A stretch of 33,127 nucleotides of DNA. It comes from Phycisphaerae bacterium (GTDB lineage Bacteria > Planctomycetota > Phycisphaerae > Tepidisphaerales > Tepidisphaeraceae). Where the stretch lies: the NCBI GenBank assembly GCA_026004655.1, contig BPJO01000028.1, positions 1 to 33,127 of the forward strand, read 5' to 3'. The translations under genes and the position numbers were made by a program. The notes beneath the pieces are model-generated. The model had not been told where the DNA came from, searched no databases, and saw nothing but the letters and a program-made list of their open reading frames with translations. Shown here piece by piece: positions 18,126 to 25,594 of this stretch; position 1 is the stretch's first letter, and each line of letters starts with the position of its first letter.

Positions 18126-18230
18126 CTATCGACTCCTTCGATAATGCGATCTTATCCTACTACCATCGCTTGAGCATTGCCAGTGAAATTATACCAGCCA
18201 TAGTCGATCGCGACCCAGATACTCTGCAGG

Positions 18231-19424
18231 TTACAGCTCCCGCAGATGGTAGCTTTTGATCATCGTCTGCTGGAAATCCGGGTAGGCGTTGACATCCAAT
18301 TCAAACAGGTCGATCCCGTCAAACTCTGCAGACTCACTTAATCGCAATCCATTCATACGCTTGAATGCGTAAAACACTCCGCCTGACACCAATGCTCCTA
18401 CCAAGACGCCAATCACCGGTAGCACCAAAGCCTCGATCCCTCGACCTAAACTCCACTCCGACTGTACCCAATCAACAACACCACCGACCCAAAGTCCCAC
18501 CGCCCCCCCGACGAGGTGTGTAGGAATCGCACCGATCGGATCATCCAACCGGAACCGAACTTCAAGCAACATCACCAACCAAGGAACCAGCACCCCGATC
18601 CCGATTCCCACCAAAAATGCCAACCAATCCGGTCCTGACCCACTCGACCCGGCGCACATTCCTCCCAACGTCCCAGCTACTAGAAGACCCGGATCAATTT
18701 TACCGAACTTTACCTTTCCAAAGGCCCCTGCGGTCAGTATCGCGCAACACGTGCAAATCAGTACCCCTGTGGGTCTGTGAGAGATCCCTGAAAAAGCGCC
18801 CATCAGCACCATAATCCCGAGCAGTTGAAACACCAGATGGTGTCCCGGAACAAAGTTGGCTGACAAGTCGCGATTAAACTTACCTCTCCTTGCACCGACC
18901 ATCATCGTCCCCACCAAGGCTGAGGTCCCACCGATAGTCAAAACCAATCCCGTCTCGTTGACATCCCCCCCCCACGAAAGGAATCTCAGCATCATCGGAA
19001 TAACCGCTGCCAACAACCCTGAAGTCACCAGGACAGGCAATGTTCGGACCCGCTCGACCGTTGACCCGTGGATCGCGGCTGTGGCCAGCAGGATCAACGG
19101 CAATTGAAACCATGCCAAGGTCGACGTATCACCCATCCCCAACCAATTGGACCAGACAATCACATCACCGGAGGATCCGCCGACAAAAAGCCCTCCGACC
19201 CCCCACAGCACCAGACCAACCACGGCTACGTCCAACAACAATCGTACACAAACCCCGGCAGCATTCTTGCTTCGGACCGATCCGGCGATCAACAACATCT
19301 GACCAACCCGAACAATCAAAAACAACCCAATCAAACCCATCCATTCTGAAAACATGAATAGCTGTTGTATCGCCCCTTTTGCCGAAATGCCAGAACCTAC
19401 CTCTTTGCTAAACGCGATCACCAT
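18231..19424 (-). CDS. Amt/Mep/Rh-family membrane protein lacking the first pore histidine
   Basis: A 397-residue protein with about 11 membrane helices, built like ammonium transporters. Family landmarks are IHGSTVERVR (residues 118-127, in the place of the AGAFAER motif), DVNETGLVLTIGG at 154-166 followed by VGARRG, and DDPIGAIPTHLVGGAVG at 294-310. Compared with E. coli AmtB, the pore aspartate (D160 there) is kept as D154 and the second histidine (H318) as H303. By my alignment the first histidine (H168) is replaced by L162. The C-terminal tail keeps the Amt-like pattern around FELDVNAYPDF. Its ATG overlaps the upstream membrane protein by about 7 bases. It could be an altered transporter, a sensor or a non-conducting relative. 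Confidence 0.75.
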   Translation of the reverse strand: MVIAFSKEVGSGISAKGAIQQLFMFSEWMGLIGLFLIVRVGQMLLIAGSVRSKNAAGVCVRLLLDVAVVGLVLWGVGGLFVGGSSGDVIVWSNWLGMGDTSTLAWFQLPLILLATAAIHGSTVERVRTLPVLVTSGLLAAVIPMMLRFLSWGGDVNETGLVLTIGGTSALVGTMMVGARRGKFNRDLSANFVPGHHLVFQLLGIMVLMGAFSGISHRPTGVLICTCCAILTAGAFGKVKFGKIDPGLLVAGTLGGMCAGSSGSGPDWLAFLVGIGIGVLVPWLVMLLEVRFRLDDPIGAIPTHLVGGAVGLWVGGVVDWVQSEWSLGRGIEALVLPVIGVLVGALVSGGVFYAFKRMNGLRLSESAEFDGIDLFELDVNAYPDFQQTMIKSYHLREL

Positions 19425-20353
19425 CGAGCCGTCGATACCGTCACCACCAGAAAAAGCACACAGGTCAGAACCAGCAGGACTCCTTCTAATCTCCCAAGAC
19501 GAAACCGACCCAACCCCACAGGCAGGAGGATGACCGAAAGAACCGTCAAAAGCACCGTGTCTATCCGCCAGGCCTGTAGAGGCATCACCACCGGTGGGGT
19601 GACCAGGGGTTGGGTCGTACTCGATACAGCTTCACCGGTCCAGTGTCCCAATAGAATGACACAAGGCAATCCTATCCCCAATAACGCCACCGCCCCACCA
19701 CAGATCGTCTGTACCGCGTCGGCTTCACCCGATGATGAACCTCTCTGAAGATCCGTCACCAGAAGCCCGATCGACCCCAGAACCGTCAAGGGCACTACCA
19801 CCGGACCCAACAGGGGCAATACCGGTAATTCCACAATCCGGCTGACCGCTATCGACATCACCACCACCCCCACCACGTACAGCAAGGCAGTGTACACCCA
19901 GCCCCGTATCCCCGTTTTTACCGGGGATCCGGAAGAGGTCCTCGGAAAAGCCCACACCAGAAGAACCATCATCCCCAAGAGGCTCCAGGCATGGATCGGG
20001 CGCAGTTCTCCTGACAATCCGATAATGAACGTCCCTACTGCAAGCGGCGCGAGCATCTTCAAGCCCAATGAACCGATCCCCCCCGAAGGACCACTCATCG
20101 CTACGACCCCGAGCAACAACGTGACGAAAATCACCGCCCCACTGGTCAAAAGTGCAATCGCCTTGCCTGATTCACCAATCCAACAAGCCCAACTCGCAAT
20201 CAAAATTGAAGGTAATGCCAGCAAAAAACCTCGGACAAATGGATGTCTGGTCTGATGACCGCCCATCTGAAACCACAATAAATGCGTCGCCCCATAAAAC
20301 AGAATGGCGGCTATACCCAAAAGTGAGACAGGCAAGGACACCGGTTCGGTCAT
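19418..20353 (-). CDS. Polytopic membrane protein, possible degenerate cation/Ca2+ exchanger relative
   Basis: A protein of about 311 residues with roughly ten membrane helices. The start ATG 20353 overlaps the iscS stop as ATGA; an earlier in-frame start would lie inside iscS. It has two halves of similar layout. The first holds LLALPSILIASWACWIGESG then a helix ending LLLGVVAM. The second holds VLGSIGLLVTDLQRG, then SSSGEADAVQTICGG and a helix. This echoes the two alpha-repeats of Ca2+/cation antiporters (GTSLPEL...GEADLAVGN), but the catalytic SxPE and GNxxGSN residues are missing. The relation is a visual match and not secure. It is translated between iscS and the Amt-like gene, so the three likely work or are regulated together. 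Confidence 0.5.
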   Translation of the reverse strand: MTEPVSLPVSLLGIAAILFYGATHLLWFQMGGHQTRHPFVRGFLLALPSILIASWACWIGESGKAIALLTSGAVIFVTLLLGVVAMSGPSGGIGSLGLKMLAPLAVGTFIIGLSGELRPIHAWSLLGMMVLLVWAFPRTSSGSPVKTGIRGWVYTALLYVVGVVVMSIAVSRIVELPVLPLLGPVVVPLTVLGSIGLLVTDLQRGSSSGEADAVQTICGGAVALLGIGLPCVILLGHWTGEAVSSTTQPLVTPPVVMPLQAWRIDTVLLTVLSVILLPVGLGRFRLGRLEGVLLVLTCVLFLVVTVSTARW

Positions 20354-21505
20354 TCCACTGCCACCGGCAAAACCGAACGAAGCTTCTCGATCACCCCCGG
20401 CAAGACCTGCAAACAATGATCAATGTCCTGATCTGTCGTGTATCGGCTTAATGAAAAACGGATCGCCCCGTGCGCGATCGTATCCGGCACCTTCATGGCC
20501 CGCATGACGTGAGACGGTTCCAATGATCCGCTTGAACAGGCGGCACCGGCACTCGCACAAATGCCCTGTTCACTCAGTAATAGCAGGATGGCTTCGCTTT
20601 GCAGACGTTCAAAACCGATATTGGACGTGTTAGGCGTCCGGTGTAACCGATGCCCGTTGACAAACGTCCGAGGGATTGTGTTCAGAATCGTATTCTCAAG
20701 CCGGTCTCTCATTTGCTTAACCCGTTGCATTTCTCCCAGATGCGTCCGGGCCAGCTCGGCTGCTTTTCCGGCCCCGACGATCCCGGGGACGTTTTCTGTG
20801 CCACCCCGACGGTTCCGTTCCTGCGGACCACCGAGCACCAGGGGTTTAATCCGAAGCCCTTTGCGAATGTATCCCACCCCCGATCCCCTTGGGACCATGA
20901 AACTTGTGGGGGGCAAAGGTCGCACAATCTACTCCTACCGACGCGAAATCCACATCGATCTTCCCCACAGCCTGTGTAGCATCGGTATGAAACGGGACTC
21001 CACTCCCGTGACAGATAGCAACGATCTGATCGATCGGGAAGATCACACCCGTTTCGTTATTGGCCCACATCATCGACACCAACGCGGTCTGATCGTCTAC
21101 GTGATTTATCAACTGAACGATATCCAGCTCGCCCTGACGGTCCACTTCGATACGAACGACCTCATACCCTTCCTTTTCCAGTTGCATCGTCAATTCCCGG
21201 GTCGCCGAATGCTCGACCGTACTGGTGATGATTTTCCGACGCGGGGCACGCCAGGACAAAAGTGTGCGAATATGCGTATTGACAACTTCGGTCCCCCCGC
21301 CGGCAAACCAGATGTCATTCGGATCAACGTGGACCAGCTCGGCCAACTGTTGACGGGCAATATCCACCCCACGACGGGCCATCTGTCCGAAACGATGGGC
21401 CGACGACGGGTTGGACCAGTATTCCGTGAGGTATTGGTTCATCACCTCCACCACTTCGGGTGCGGGCTGGGTGGTGGCGTTGTTATCTAGATAAGTCACA
21501 CGCAT
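20350..21505 (-). CDS. Cysteine desulfurase (NifS/IscS type) with one frameshift
   Basis: A PLP enzyme that takes sulfur from cysteine for Fe-S clusters and thio-modified tRNA. The frame breaks at a run of five G on the coding strand (plus 20877-20881). Removing one G joins HKFHGPKGIG to VGYIRKGLRIKPLVLGG, giving 384 residues. Corrected landmarks are YLDNNATT at 5-12, GGGTE at 69-73, H99 (VEHSA), D175 (HTDATQAVGK), PLP lysine K201 (APHKFHGPKG), RRGGTENV and catalytic C323 in AACSSGS. The short active-site loop fits the NifS/IscS group I form. Two membrane proteins follow with overlapping starts. It is divergent from mqnD, with about 110 bases between. Confidence 0.92.
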
Positions 21506-21515
21506 AAGTCATGGC

Positions 21516-21521
21516 AGTATA
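21516..21521 (-). promoter_or_regulatory. Candidate -10 element of the iscS operon
   Basis: TATACT on the minus strand lies 10 bases before the iscS ATG. A start at the usual distance would leave a leader of only about 3-4 bases. No convincing -35 hexamer is seen and no ribosome-binding site precedes the ATG. Confidence 0.35.
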
Positions 21522-21614
21522 TCCAAAATCCTTGACCGGTGTTATCCCTTCAAAACCGCTGAATCCGGGGGGGCGGAGTTGTCAGATCGCGGATTCAGGA
21601 TATTGTCAGGAACT

Positions 21615-22481
21615 ATGTCCAGACAAACCATCCAGCTTGGTCATTCTCCAGACCCCGACGATGCGTTCATGTTTTATGCAATGGCCCAGAAACCGCCCCT
21701 GATCGATTGCGGCAACTTTGAGTTTTATCACATCCTTCAGGACATCCAGACCCTCAACCAACGGGCACGTCAAGGCGAGCTCGAAGTGTCTGCTATTTCC
21801 ATTCATGCTTTTCCGTATGTTGCAGACCGGTACGCGCTGATGAGCTGTGGTAGCAGTATGGGGGATGGTTATGGTCCCATGATCGTAGCCCGTGAACCGA
21901 TGAGGCTTCAGGATCTTCGCGGGAAAAGAATCGCGATCCCCGGCACACTCACGACCGCTTTTTTGACGCTGCAACTGTGTCTGGGCAAGGCCTCAGACGC
22001 GTTTGATGCAGAGGTGGTCATGTTTGATCATATCCCCGATGCGGTACGGGATGGACGTTTTGACGCAGGGCTTTTGATCCACGAAGGACAACTGACTTAC
22101 AAAGACCTGGGGCTGCACCTGGTGGTGGATCTGGGCATCTGGTGGCAGGAATCGACCGGGTTGCCTTTACCACTGGGTGGGAATGTGGTGCGAAAAGATC
22201 TGGGTCCGGATGCCTGCCAGGAAATCACGGACATCATTCGGGCATCGATCCAGTATTCGCTGGACCATCGTCCGCAAGCCGTGCGATACGCACTTAAGTT
22301 CGGGCGTGATCTCAACGAAGCGATGGCGGACCGGTTTGTGGGGATGTACGTGAATCACTGGACGTTAGATTATGGCCCGCGGGGTCGGGAAGCGATCACC
22401 CGACTTTTAACCGAAGGGGCCCGCAAGGGTATCGTCCCCGGTGTCGATAAAATTGAGTTTATCGAAGCCCGTCCGCGATAA
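21615..22481 (+). CDS. mqnD: 1,4-dihydroxy-6-naphthoate synthase of the futalosine pathway
   Basis: MqnD turns cyclic dehypoxanthine futalosine into 1,4-dihydroxy-6-naphthoate for menaquinone synthesis. The 288-residue protein starts at ATG 21615 with AGGA just upstream; an earlier in-frame start would add residues outside the family pattern. It shows LGHSPDPDDAFMFYAMA at the N-terminus, SAISIHAFPYV, YGPMIVARE, RIAIPGTLTTAFLTLQL, DAGLLIHEGQLTY and LPLPLGGNVVRKDL, all typical of MqnD. The fold is that of a periplasmic-binding-protein-like enzyme. Its presence means menaquinone is made by the futalosine route, matching the respiratory complex I genes in the window. It is followed by a DUF456 gene on the same strand. 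Confidence 0.95.
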   Translation: MSRQTIQLGHSPDPDDAFMFYAMAQKPPLIDCGNFEFYHILQDIQTLNQRARQGELEVSAISIHAFPYVADRYALMSCGSSMGDGYGPMIVAREPMRLQDLRGKRIAIPGTLTTAFLTLQLCLGKASDAFDAEVVMFDHIPDAVRDGRFDAGLLIHEGQLTYKDLGLHLVVDLGIWWQESTGLPLPLGGNVVRKDLGPDACQEITDIIRASIQYSLDHRPQAVRYALKFGRDLNEAMADRFVGMYVNHWTLDYGPRGREAITRLLTEGARKGIVPGVDKIEFIEARPR

Positions 22482-22514
22482 TCCGAGTTGAAGTCCCTCC
22501 CAAAGAAGGGGTTT

Positions 22515-23210
22515 ATGATGTTAGCAGCATGGTATTCGATCGACTGGTATTCCGGTCTGGAGTGGGTGTACTACCTGCTCTTGGGAGTGGTGCTGGGGTT
22601 GGGTTGGGCGTTGAACATTCTGGGGCTTCCGGGGTTGTGGCTGATGTTATTGGGGCACATCGGTTACGGGTTGTTGACGGGATGGGGCTACTATATCGGA
22701 TGGGAAAGCGTCATTGCGTTGTTTGTGCTGTGCGTGTTGGCAGAGGGTGTAGAGTTTTTGGCAGGCGCTGCAGGCAGTGCGCAGGCGGGGGGAAGCAAAC
22801 GGGGCATGCTCGGTGCGATCGGAGGTGGCTTGGTAGGAGGCATCGTCGGATCGGTATTGATTCCGGTTCCGATTCTGGGAACGATTATTGGCGCGGTCGG
22901 GGGAAGTTTTGCTGGATCGGCTTTGGTCGAGCGGATGATCCACCCTGACAATCAACGGGCGATCCGGATCGGGATCGGGGCTGCCAAAGGACGGTTCTGG
23001 GGAATCATCATCAAATCAGGGTTTGGGATCGTGATCGGTGTCATTTCTCTGATCACAGCCATTCCATTGTGGGACGGATATGATCCCGAAACGGGTTCAT
23101 CATCCCCGACTATTGATCCGACCCCTACCACAATCCCGAATCAGGCACAATCCCCCGTTTTCCGGCAGAGAATGCGGGATTTATTCGAGAGTGTTCATGT
23201 CCATTCCTGA
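22515..23210 (+). CDS. DUF456 family membrane protein
   Basis: A protein of about 231 residues with four or more membrane helices, rich in glycine. The start is one of two adjacent ATG codons (22515 or 22518), with AAGGGG upstream; the second has the better spacing. The family pattern is WALNILGLPGLWLMLLGHIG near the N-terminus, ALFVLCVLAEGVEFLAGAAG, and the glycine-rich LGAIGGGLVGGIVGSVLIPV with GTIIGAVGGSFAGSALVE. The C-terminus (about the last 45 residues) is soluble and proline/threonine-rich. The function of DUF456 is unknown. It overlaps rarD by 14 bases. Confidence 0.8.
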   Translation: MMLAAWYSIDWYSGLEWVYYLLLGVVLGLGWALNILGLPGLWLMLLGHIGYGLLTGWGYYIGWESVIALFVLCVLAEGVEFLAGAAGSAQAGGSKRGMLGAIGGGLVGGIVGSVLIPVPILGTIIGAVGGSFAGSALVERMIHPDNQRAIRIGIGAAKGRFWGIIIKSGFGIVIGVISLITAIPLWDGYDPETGSSSPTIDPTPTTIPNQAQSPVFRQRMRDLFESVHVHS

Positions 23211-24126
23211 AAGAACCACCGCCGCTTTCTGCGGGATCGTCGCTTATCTGGGGTGGGGATTTGTAGCACTTTACTTTGGCATTCTGGACGATCGTGGGGT
23301 GGAACCGCTTGCGTTGCTTGCGCATCGGATCGTTTGGTCGGCTGCGTTCTGTGTTCTTCTCCTGGGTTTGATGGGACGAGCCCGAGAAATCGCTTGTATT
23401 TTTTGTGATCCTGCTCGATGGATACCTTTGGGACTGTCTTCCATCCTGATCGCGGTCAACTGGATCGCGTTCGTTTATGCGGTGGATCAAAAACGTCTGA
23501 CCGAAGCATCGTTGGGGTATTACCTGCTGCCTTTGGTATCGGTTCTTCTGGGTTGGTTGGTCTTGAGAGAAAGACTCAGCCGGGTTCAATCGTTTTGCCT
23601 GTTGCTGGCCTCGACCGGAGTGGGGATTCTGATCTGGGAGGAAGGACAGATCCCATGGATCGGGGTGACGGTCGCGCTGTCGTTCGGGTTTTATGGACTG
23701 GTTCGCAAGCTCACACCGGTCGGACCGATCGCGGGACTGGCGGTAGAAACGATTTTCCTAGTTCCTCTAGCCGGACTGTATCTGGGATCGGGAATAACAC
23801 CAAAAAAATATGATATCCTGACGTATGTTCTGCTCGTGCTGGCCGGGGCGATCACAGCCTCGTTACTGATGTTGTATGCCAAAGCCGCACAGGGGTTGAA
23901 ACTGAGCACGTTGGGGTTTATGCAATATATTGCCCCGACCTGTCAGTTGTTGGTGGCCATGTATCTGAGACCTGAACAACCAGAATGGATGGGGTTTATC
24001 CCGATCTGGGTTGCTTTGGTTATTTTTTCGGTTCATGTCGCCGTTCGTTCGCGGAGCAGTGTCCGACCGGTTAAAATACATGATCGACCCGCCGATAGCT
24101 CAACGGTCAGAGCAGGCGACTCATAA
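23197..24126 (+). CDS. rarD: EamA/RarD-type drug/metabolite transporter, 3' end overlapping a tRNA gene
   Basis: A 309-residue, ten-helix permease of the DMT superfamily, RarD subfamily. The start ATG 23197 overlaps the DUF456 gene. RarD marks are GIVAYLGWGFVALYF at the N-terminus, EPLALLAHRIVWS, NWIAFVYAVDQKRLTEASLG and YYLLPLVSVLLGWLVLRERL, and KLSTLGFMQYIAPTCQLLVA near the end. The substrate of RarD proteins is not firmly known. The last 38 bases of the gene are also the 5' part of a tRNA gene, and the TAA stop uses the last base of its CAT anticodon. The final dozen residues (about PADSSTVRAGDS) are therefore dictated by tRNA sequence and are unlikely to matter for transport. Confidence 0.9.
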   Translation: MSIPERTTAAFCGIVAYLGWGFVALYFGILDDRGVEPLALLAHRIVWSAAFCVLLLGLMGRAREIACIFCDPARWIPLGLSSILIAVNWIAFVYAVDQKRLTEASLGYYLLPLVSVLLGWLVLRERLSRVQSFCLLLASTGVGILIWEEGQIPWIGVTVALSFGFYGLVRKLTPVGPIAGLAVETIFLVPLAGLYLGSGITPKKYDILTYVLLVLAGAITASLLMLYAKAAQGLKLSTLGFMQYIAPTCQLLVAMYLRPEQPEWMGFIPIWVALVIFSVHVAVRSRSSVRPVKIHDRPADSSTVRAGDS

Positions 24127-24161
24127 TCGCTTGGTTGCAGGTTCGAATCCTGCTCGGCGGA
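24089..24161 (+). tRNA. tRNA with CAU anticodon (elongator Met, or Ile2 if lysidine-modified)
   Basis: A full cloverleaf: acceptor CCGCCGA/TCGGCGG (24089-24095 with 24154-24160), D stem GCTC/GAGC, anticodon stem GGCGA/TCGCT around loop CTCATAA (24120-24126, anticodon CAT at 24122-24124), T arm GCAGG-TTCGAAT-CCTGC, discriminator A24161. The CCA end is not encoded. C1-G72 pairs and the anticodon stem lacks three G-C pairs, so it is not the initiator. Elongator Met and the CAU tRNA for AUA codons cannot be separated with confidence here. Confidence 0.93.
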
Positions 24162-24163
24162 TT

Positions 24164-24187
24164 GGGAGAATCGAACCCGATTCCCCC
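24164..24187 (+). repeat. Hairpin directly after the CAU tRNA
   Basis: GAATCG, loop AACC, CGATTC form a perfect six-base stem (24168-24183), extended by GGG/CCC across one A-C mismatch. There is no T tract. It may protect or help process the 3' end of the tRNA precursor. Confidence 0.5.
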
Positions 24188-24204
24188 GATTCACAATTCG
24201 TAGA

Positions 24205-24242
24205 GACCAACCTGTTCGAACGGGCAATCAGACGGGTTGGTC
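24205..24242 (+). repeat. Inverted repeat in the truD leader
   Basis: GACCAACC at 24205-24212 is the exact complement of GGTTGGTC at 24235-24242. The start of the 22-base loop holds a near palindrome, CCTGTTCGAACGGG (24211-24224). It lies about 60 bases before the truD ATG and could be an RNA structure or a protein-binding site. No known riboswitch was recognised. Confidence 0.45.
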
Positions 24243-24304
24243 AGGTTCGGGTTAGACGATTGCGGCGGTTGACTTGGCCGGAGACCGACAGGAGATCATC
24301 ATTC

Positions 24305-25594
24305 ATGAGTGGGGTTTCATCCTTACCGTACCTAATAACGGATTTTGAGGGGGTCGGGGGAAAGATCAAACAACGACCGGAAGATTTTGTCGTTGAGGAA
24401 ATTCCCCTTTATGAACCGACCGGGGACGGGGAACACGTCATGGCTCTGATTCAGAAGACGGGTTTGAGCACGCTCGATGCCTGCGCTGAACTAGCCCGTC
24501 AATTACGCATCGACCGTCGGGATATCGGGTATGCGGGAATGAAAGACTCCCAGGCAGTGACCCAGCAGATCGTGACCCTTCCGATGGTCAAAGTCCAGGA
24601 CGTTCGGAACATCCAGACCGATCGCATCAAAGTCCTTTGGGCGGAAAAACACCGTAGCAAAATCCGGATGGGACACCTGTCGGGCAATCGATTTGTGATC
24701 AAAATCCGGGACGTGGACCCGATGAAGGTCGTCAGACTCAAACCGGTCATGGAAACCCTTCATCGACGAGGCGTTCCGAATTATTTCGGTGAACAACGGT
24801 TCGGACGCAGGGGGAACAACGACTTACTCGGAGCCGCTTTCGTTCGGGGGGACGATAAAGAGGTTTTGCGACTGCTCTTAGGTGACCCCAGACCCGGAGA
24901 AGATCCACCGGACGTGTTCGAAGCCCGGACGTATTACCAGGCCGGTGACTATGAAAAAGCCATCCAATCCTGGCCCCGATGGGCGCATACCGAACGTCGC
25001 GTCCTTGCTCGTCTAGCAAGGTCGGATGATCCTTACCAGGCCGTCATGGCCATCGACATGCCGATCCGTCGACTTTGGGTAACGGCGTTACAGTCCCGGA
25101 TTTTCAACCAAATCCTAACCCAGCGTATCAACACGATCGATCGATTAATGACCGGGGATTTGGCCTACAAGCATGAGAACGGCGCCTGTTTTTGCGTCGA
25201 AAATCCCGAATCCGAACAACCCCGGGCCGACGCATTTGAAATCTCTCCGACCGGACCGATGATCGGACGCAGACTTTCCATGCCACGTCACAAAGTCCGA
25301 GACCTGGAGTTGACGCTGTTTAAACGTTATAACATTAGTCCCGACGATTTTCGTTCTAATACCCGGGACCGATCCCACGGCGACCGAAGACCTCTGCGGG
25401 TGCAACCCACCGACACACGACTCGAATCGGGCGTGGATGAGCACGGAGGATTCATCAAGGTCGCGTTTACACTCCCCCCCGGCGCCTACGCGACAATTCT
25501 ATTGCGCGAACTGATGAAAAATGATTCTCCCCTGGTTCCGACAAACGACCCTGAACCGTCTTACCCGAACGAACCGGCTATCGAAACCTTCTGA
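24305..25594 (+). CDS. truD: tRNA pseudouridine(13) synthase
   Basis: TruD converts U13 of certain tRNAs to pseudouridine. The 429-residue protein starts at ATG 24305 with AGGAG ten bases upstream; the open frame upstream runs through the tRNA and is not used. The catalytic aspartate is D81 in GYAGMKDSQAVTQQ. Other marks are IKQRPEDFVVEEIP at 21-34, HLSGNRFVIKIR, VPNYFGEQRFG, and LQSRIFNQIL, followed by the C-terminal TLPPGAYATILLREL. The insertion domain between the catalytic halves is present. Its 3' end overlaps the convergent glycosyltransferase gene by 34 bases. Confidence 0.95.
   Translation: MSGVSSLPYLITDFEGVGGKIKQRPEDFVVEEIPLYEPTGDGEHVMALIQKTGLSTLDACAELARQLRIDRRDIGYAGMKDSQAVTQQIVTLPMVKVQDVRNIQTDRIKVLWAEKHRSKIRMGHLSGNRFVIKIRDVDPMKVVRLKPVMETLHRRGVPNYFGEQRFGRRGNNDLLGAAFVRGDDKEVLRLLLGDPRPGEDPPDVFEARTYYQAGDYEKAIQSWPRWAHTERRVLARLARSDDPYQAVMAIDMPIRRLWVTALQSRIFNQILTQRINTIDRLMTGDLAYKHENGACFCVENPESEQPRADAFEISPTGPMIGRRLSMPRHKVRDLELTLFKRYNISPDDFRSNTRDRSHGDRRPLRVQPTDTRLESGVDEHGGFIKVAFTLPPGAYATILLRELMKNDSPLVPTNDPEPSYPNEPAIETF

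Noticed and set aside
18126..18230. Terminator after the Amt-like gene
   Set aside because: Only a four-base stem around GTCGATCGCGAC is visible and no T tract follows.
20354..20416. Upstream start adding 21 residues to the membrane protein after iscS
   Set aside because: The added part lies inside the iscS coding region and is not hydrophobic; the ATGA overlap at 20353 is a better start.
21579..21614. Earlier start for mqnD
   Set aside because: The added 12 residues have no family match, and AGGA precedes the inner ATG.
24011..24304. N-terminal extension of truD by 98 codons
   Set aside because: It would run through the end of rarD and the whole tRNA; the TruD family pattern starts after ATG 24305, which has AGGAG upstream.
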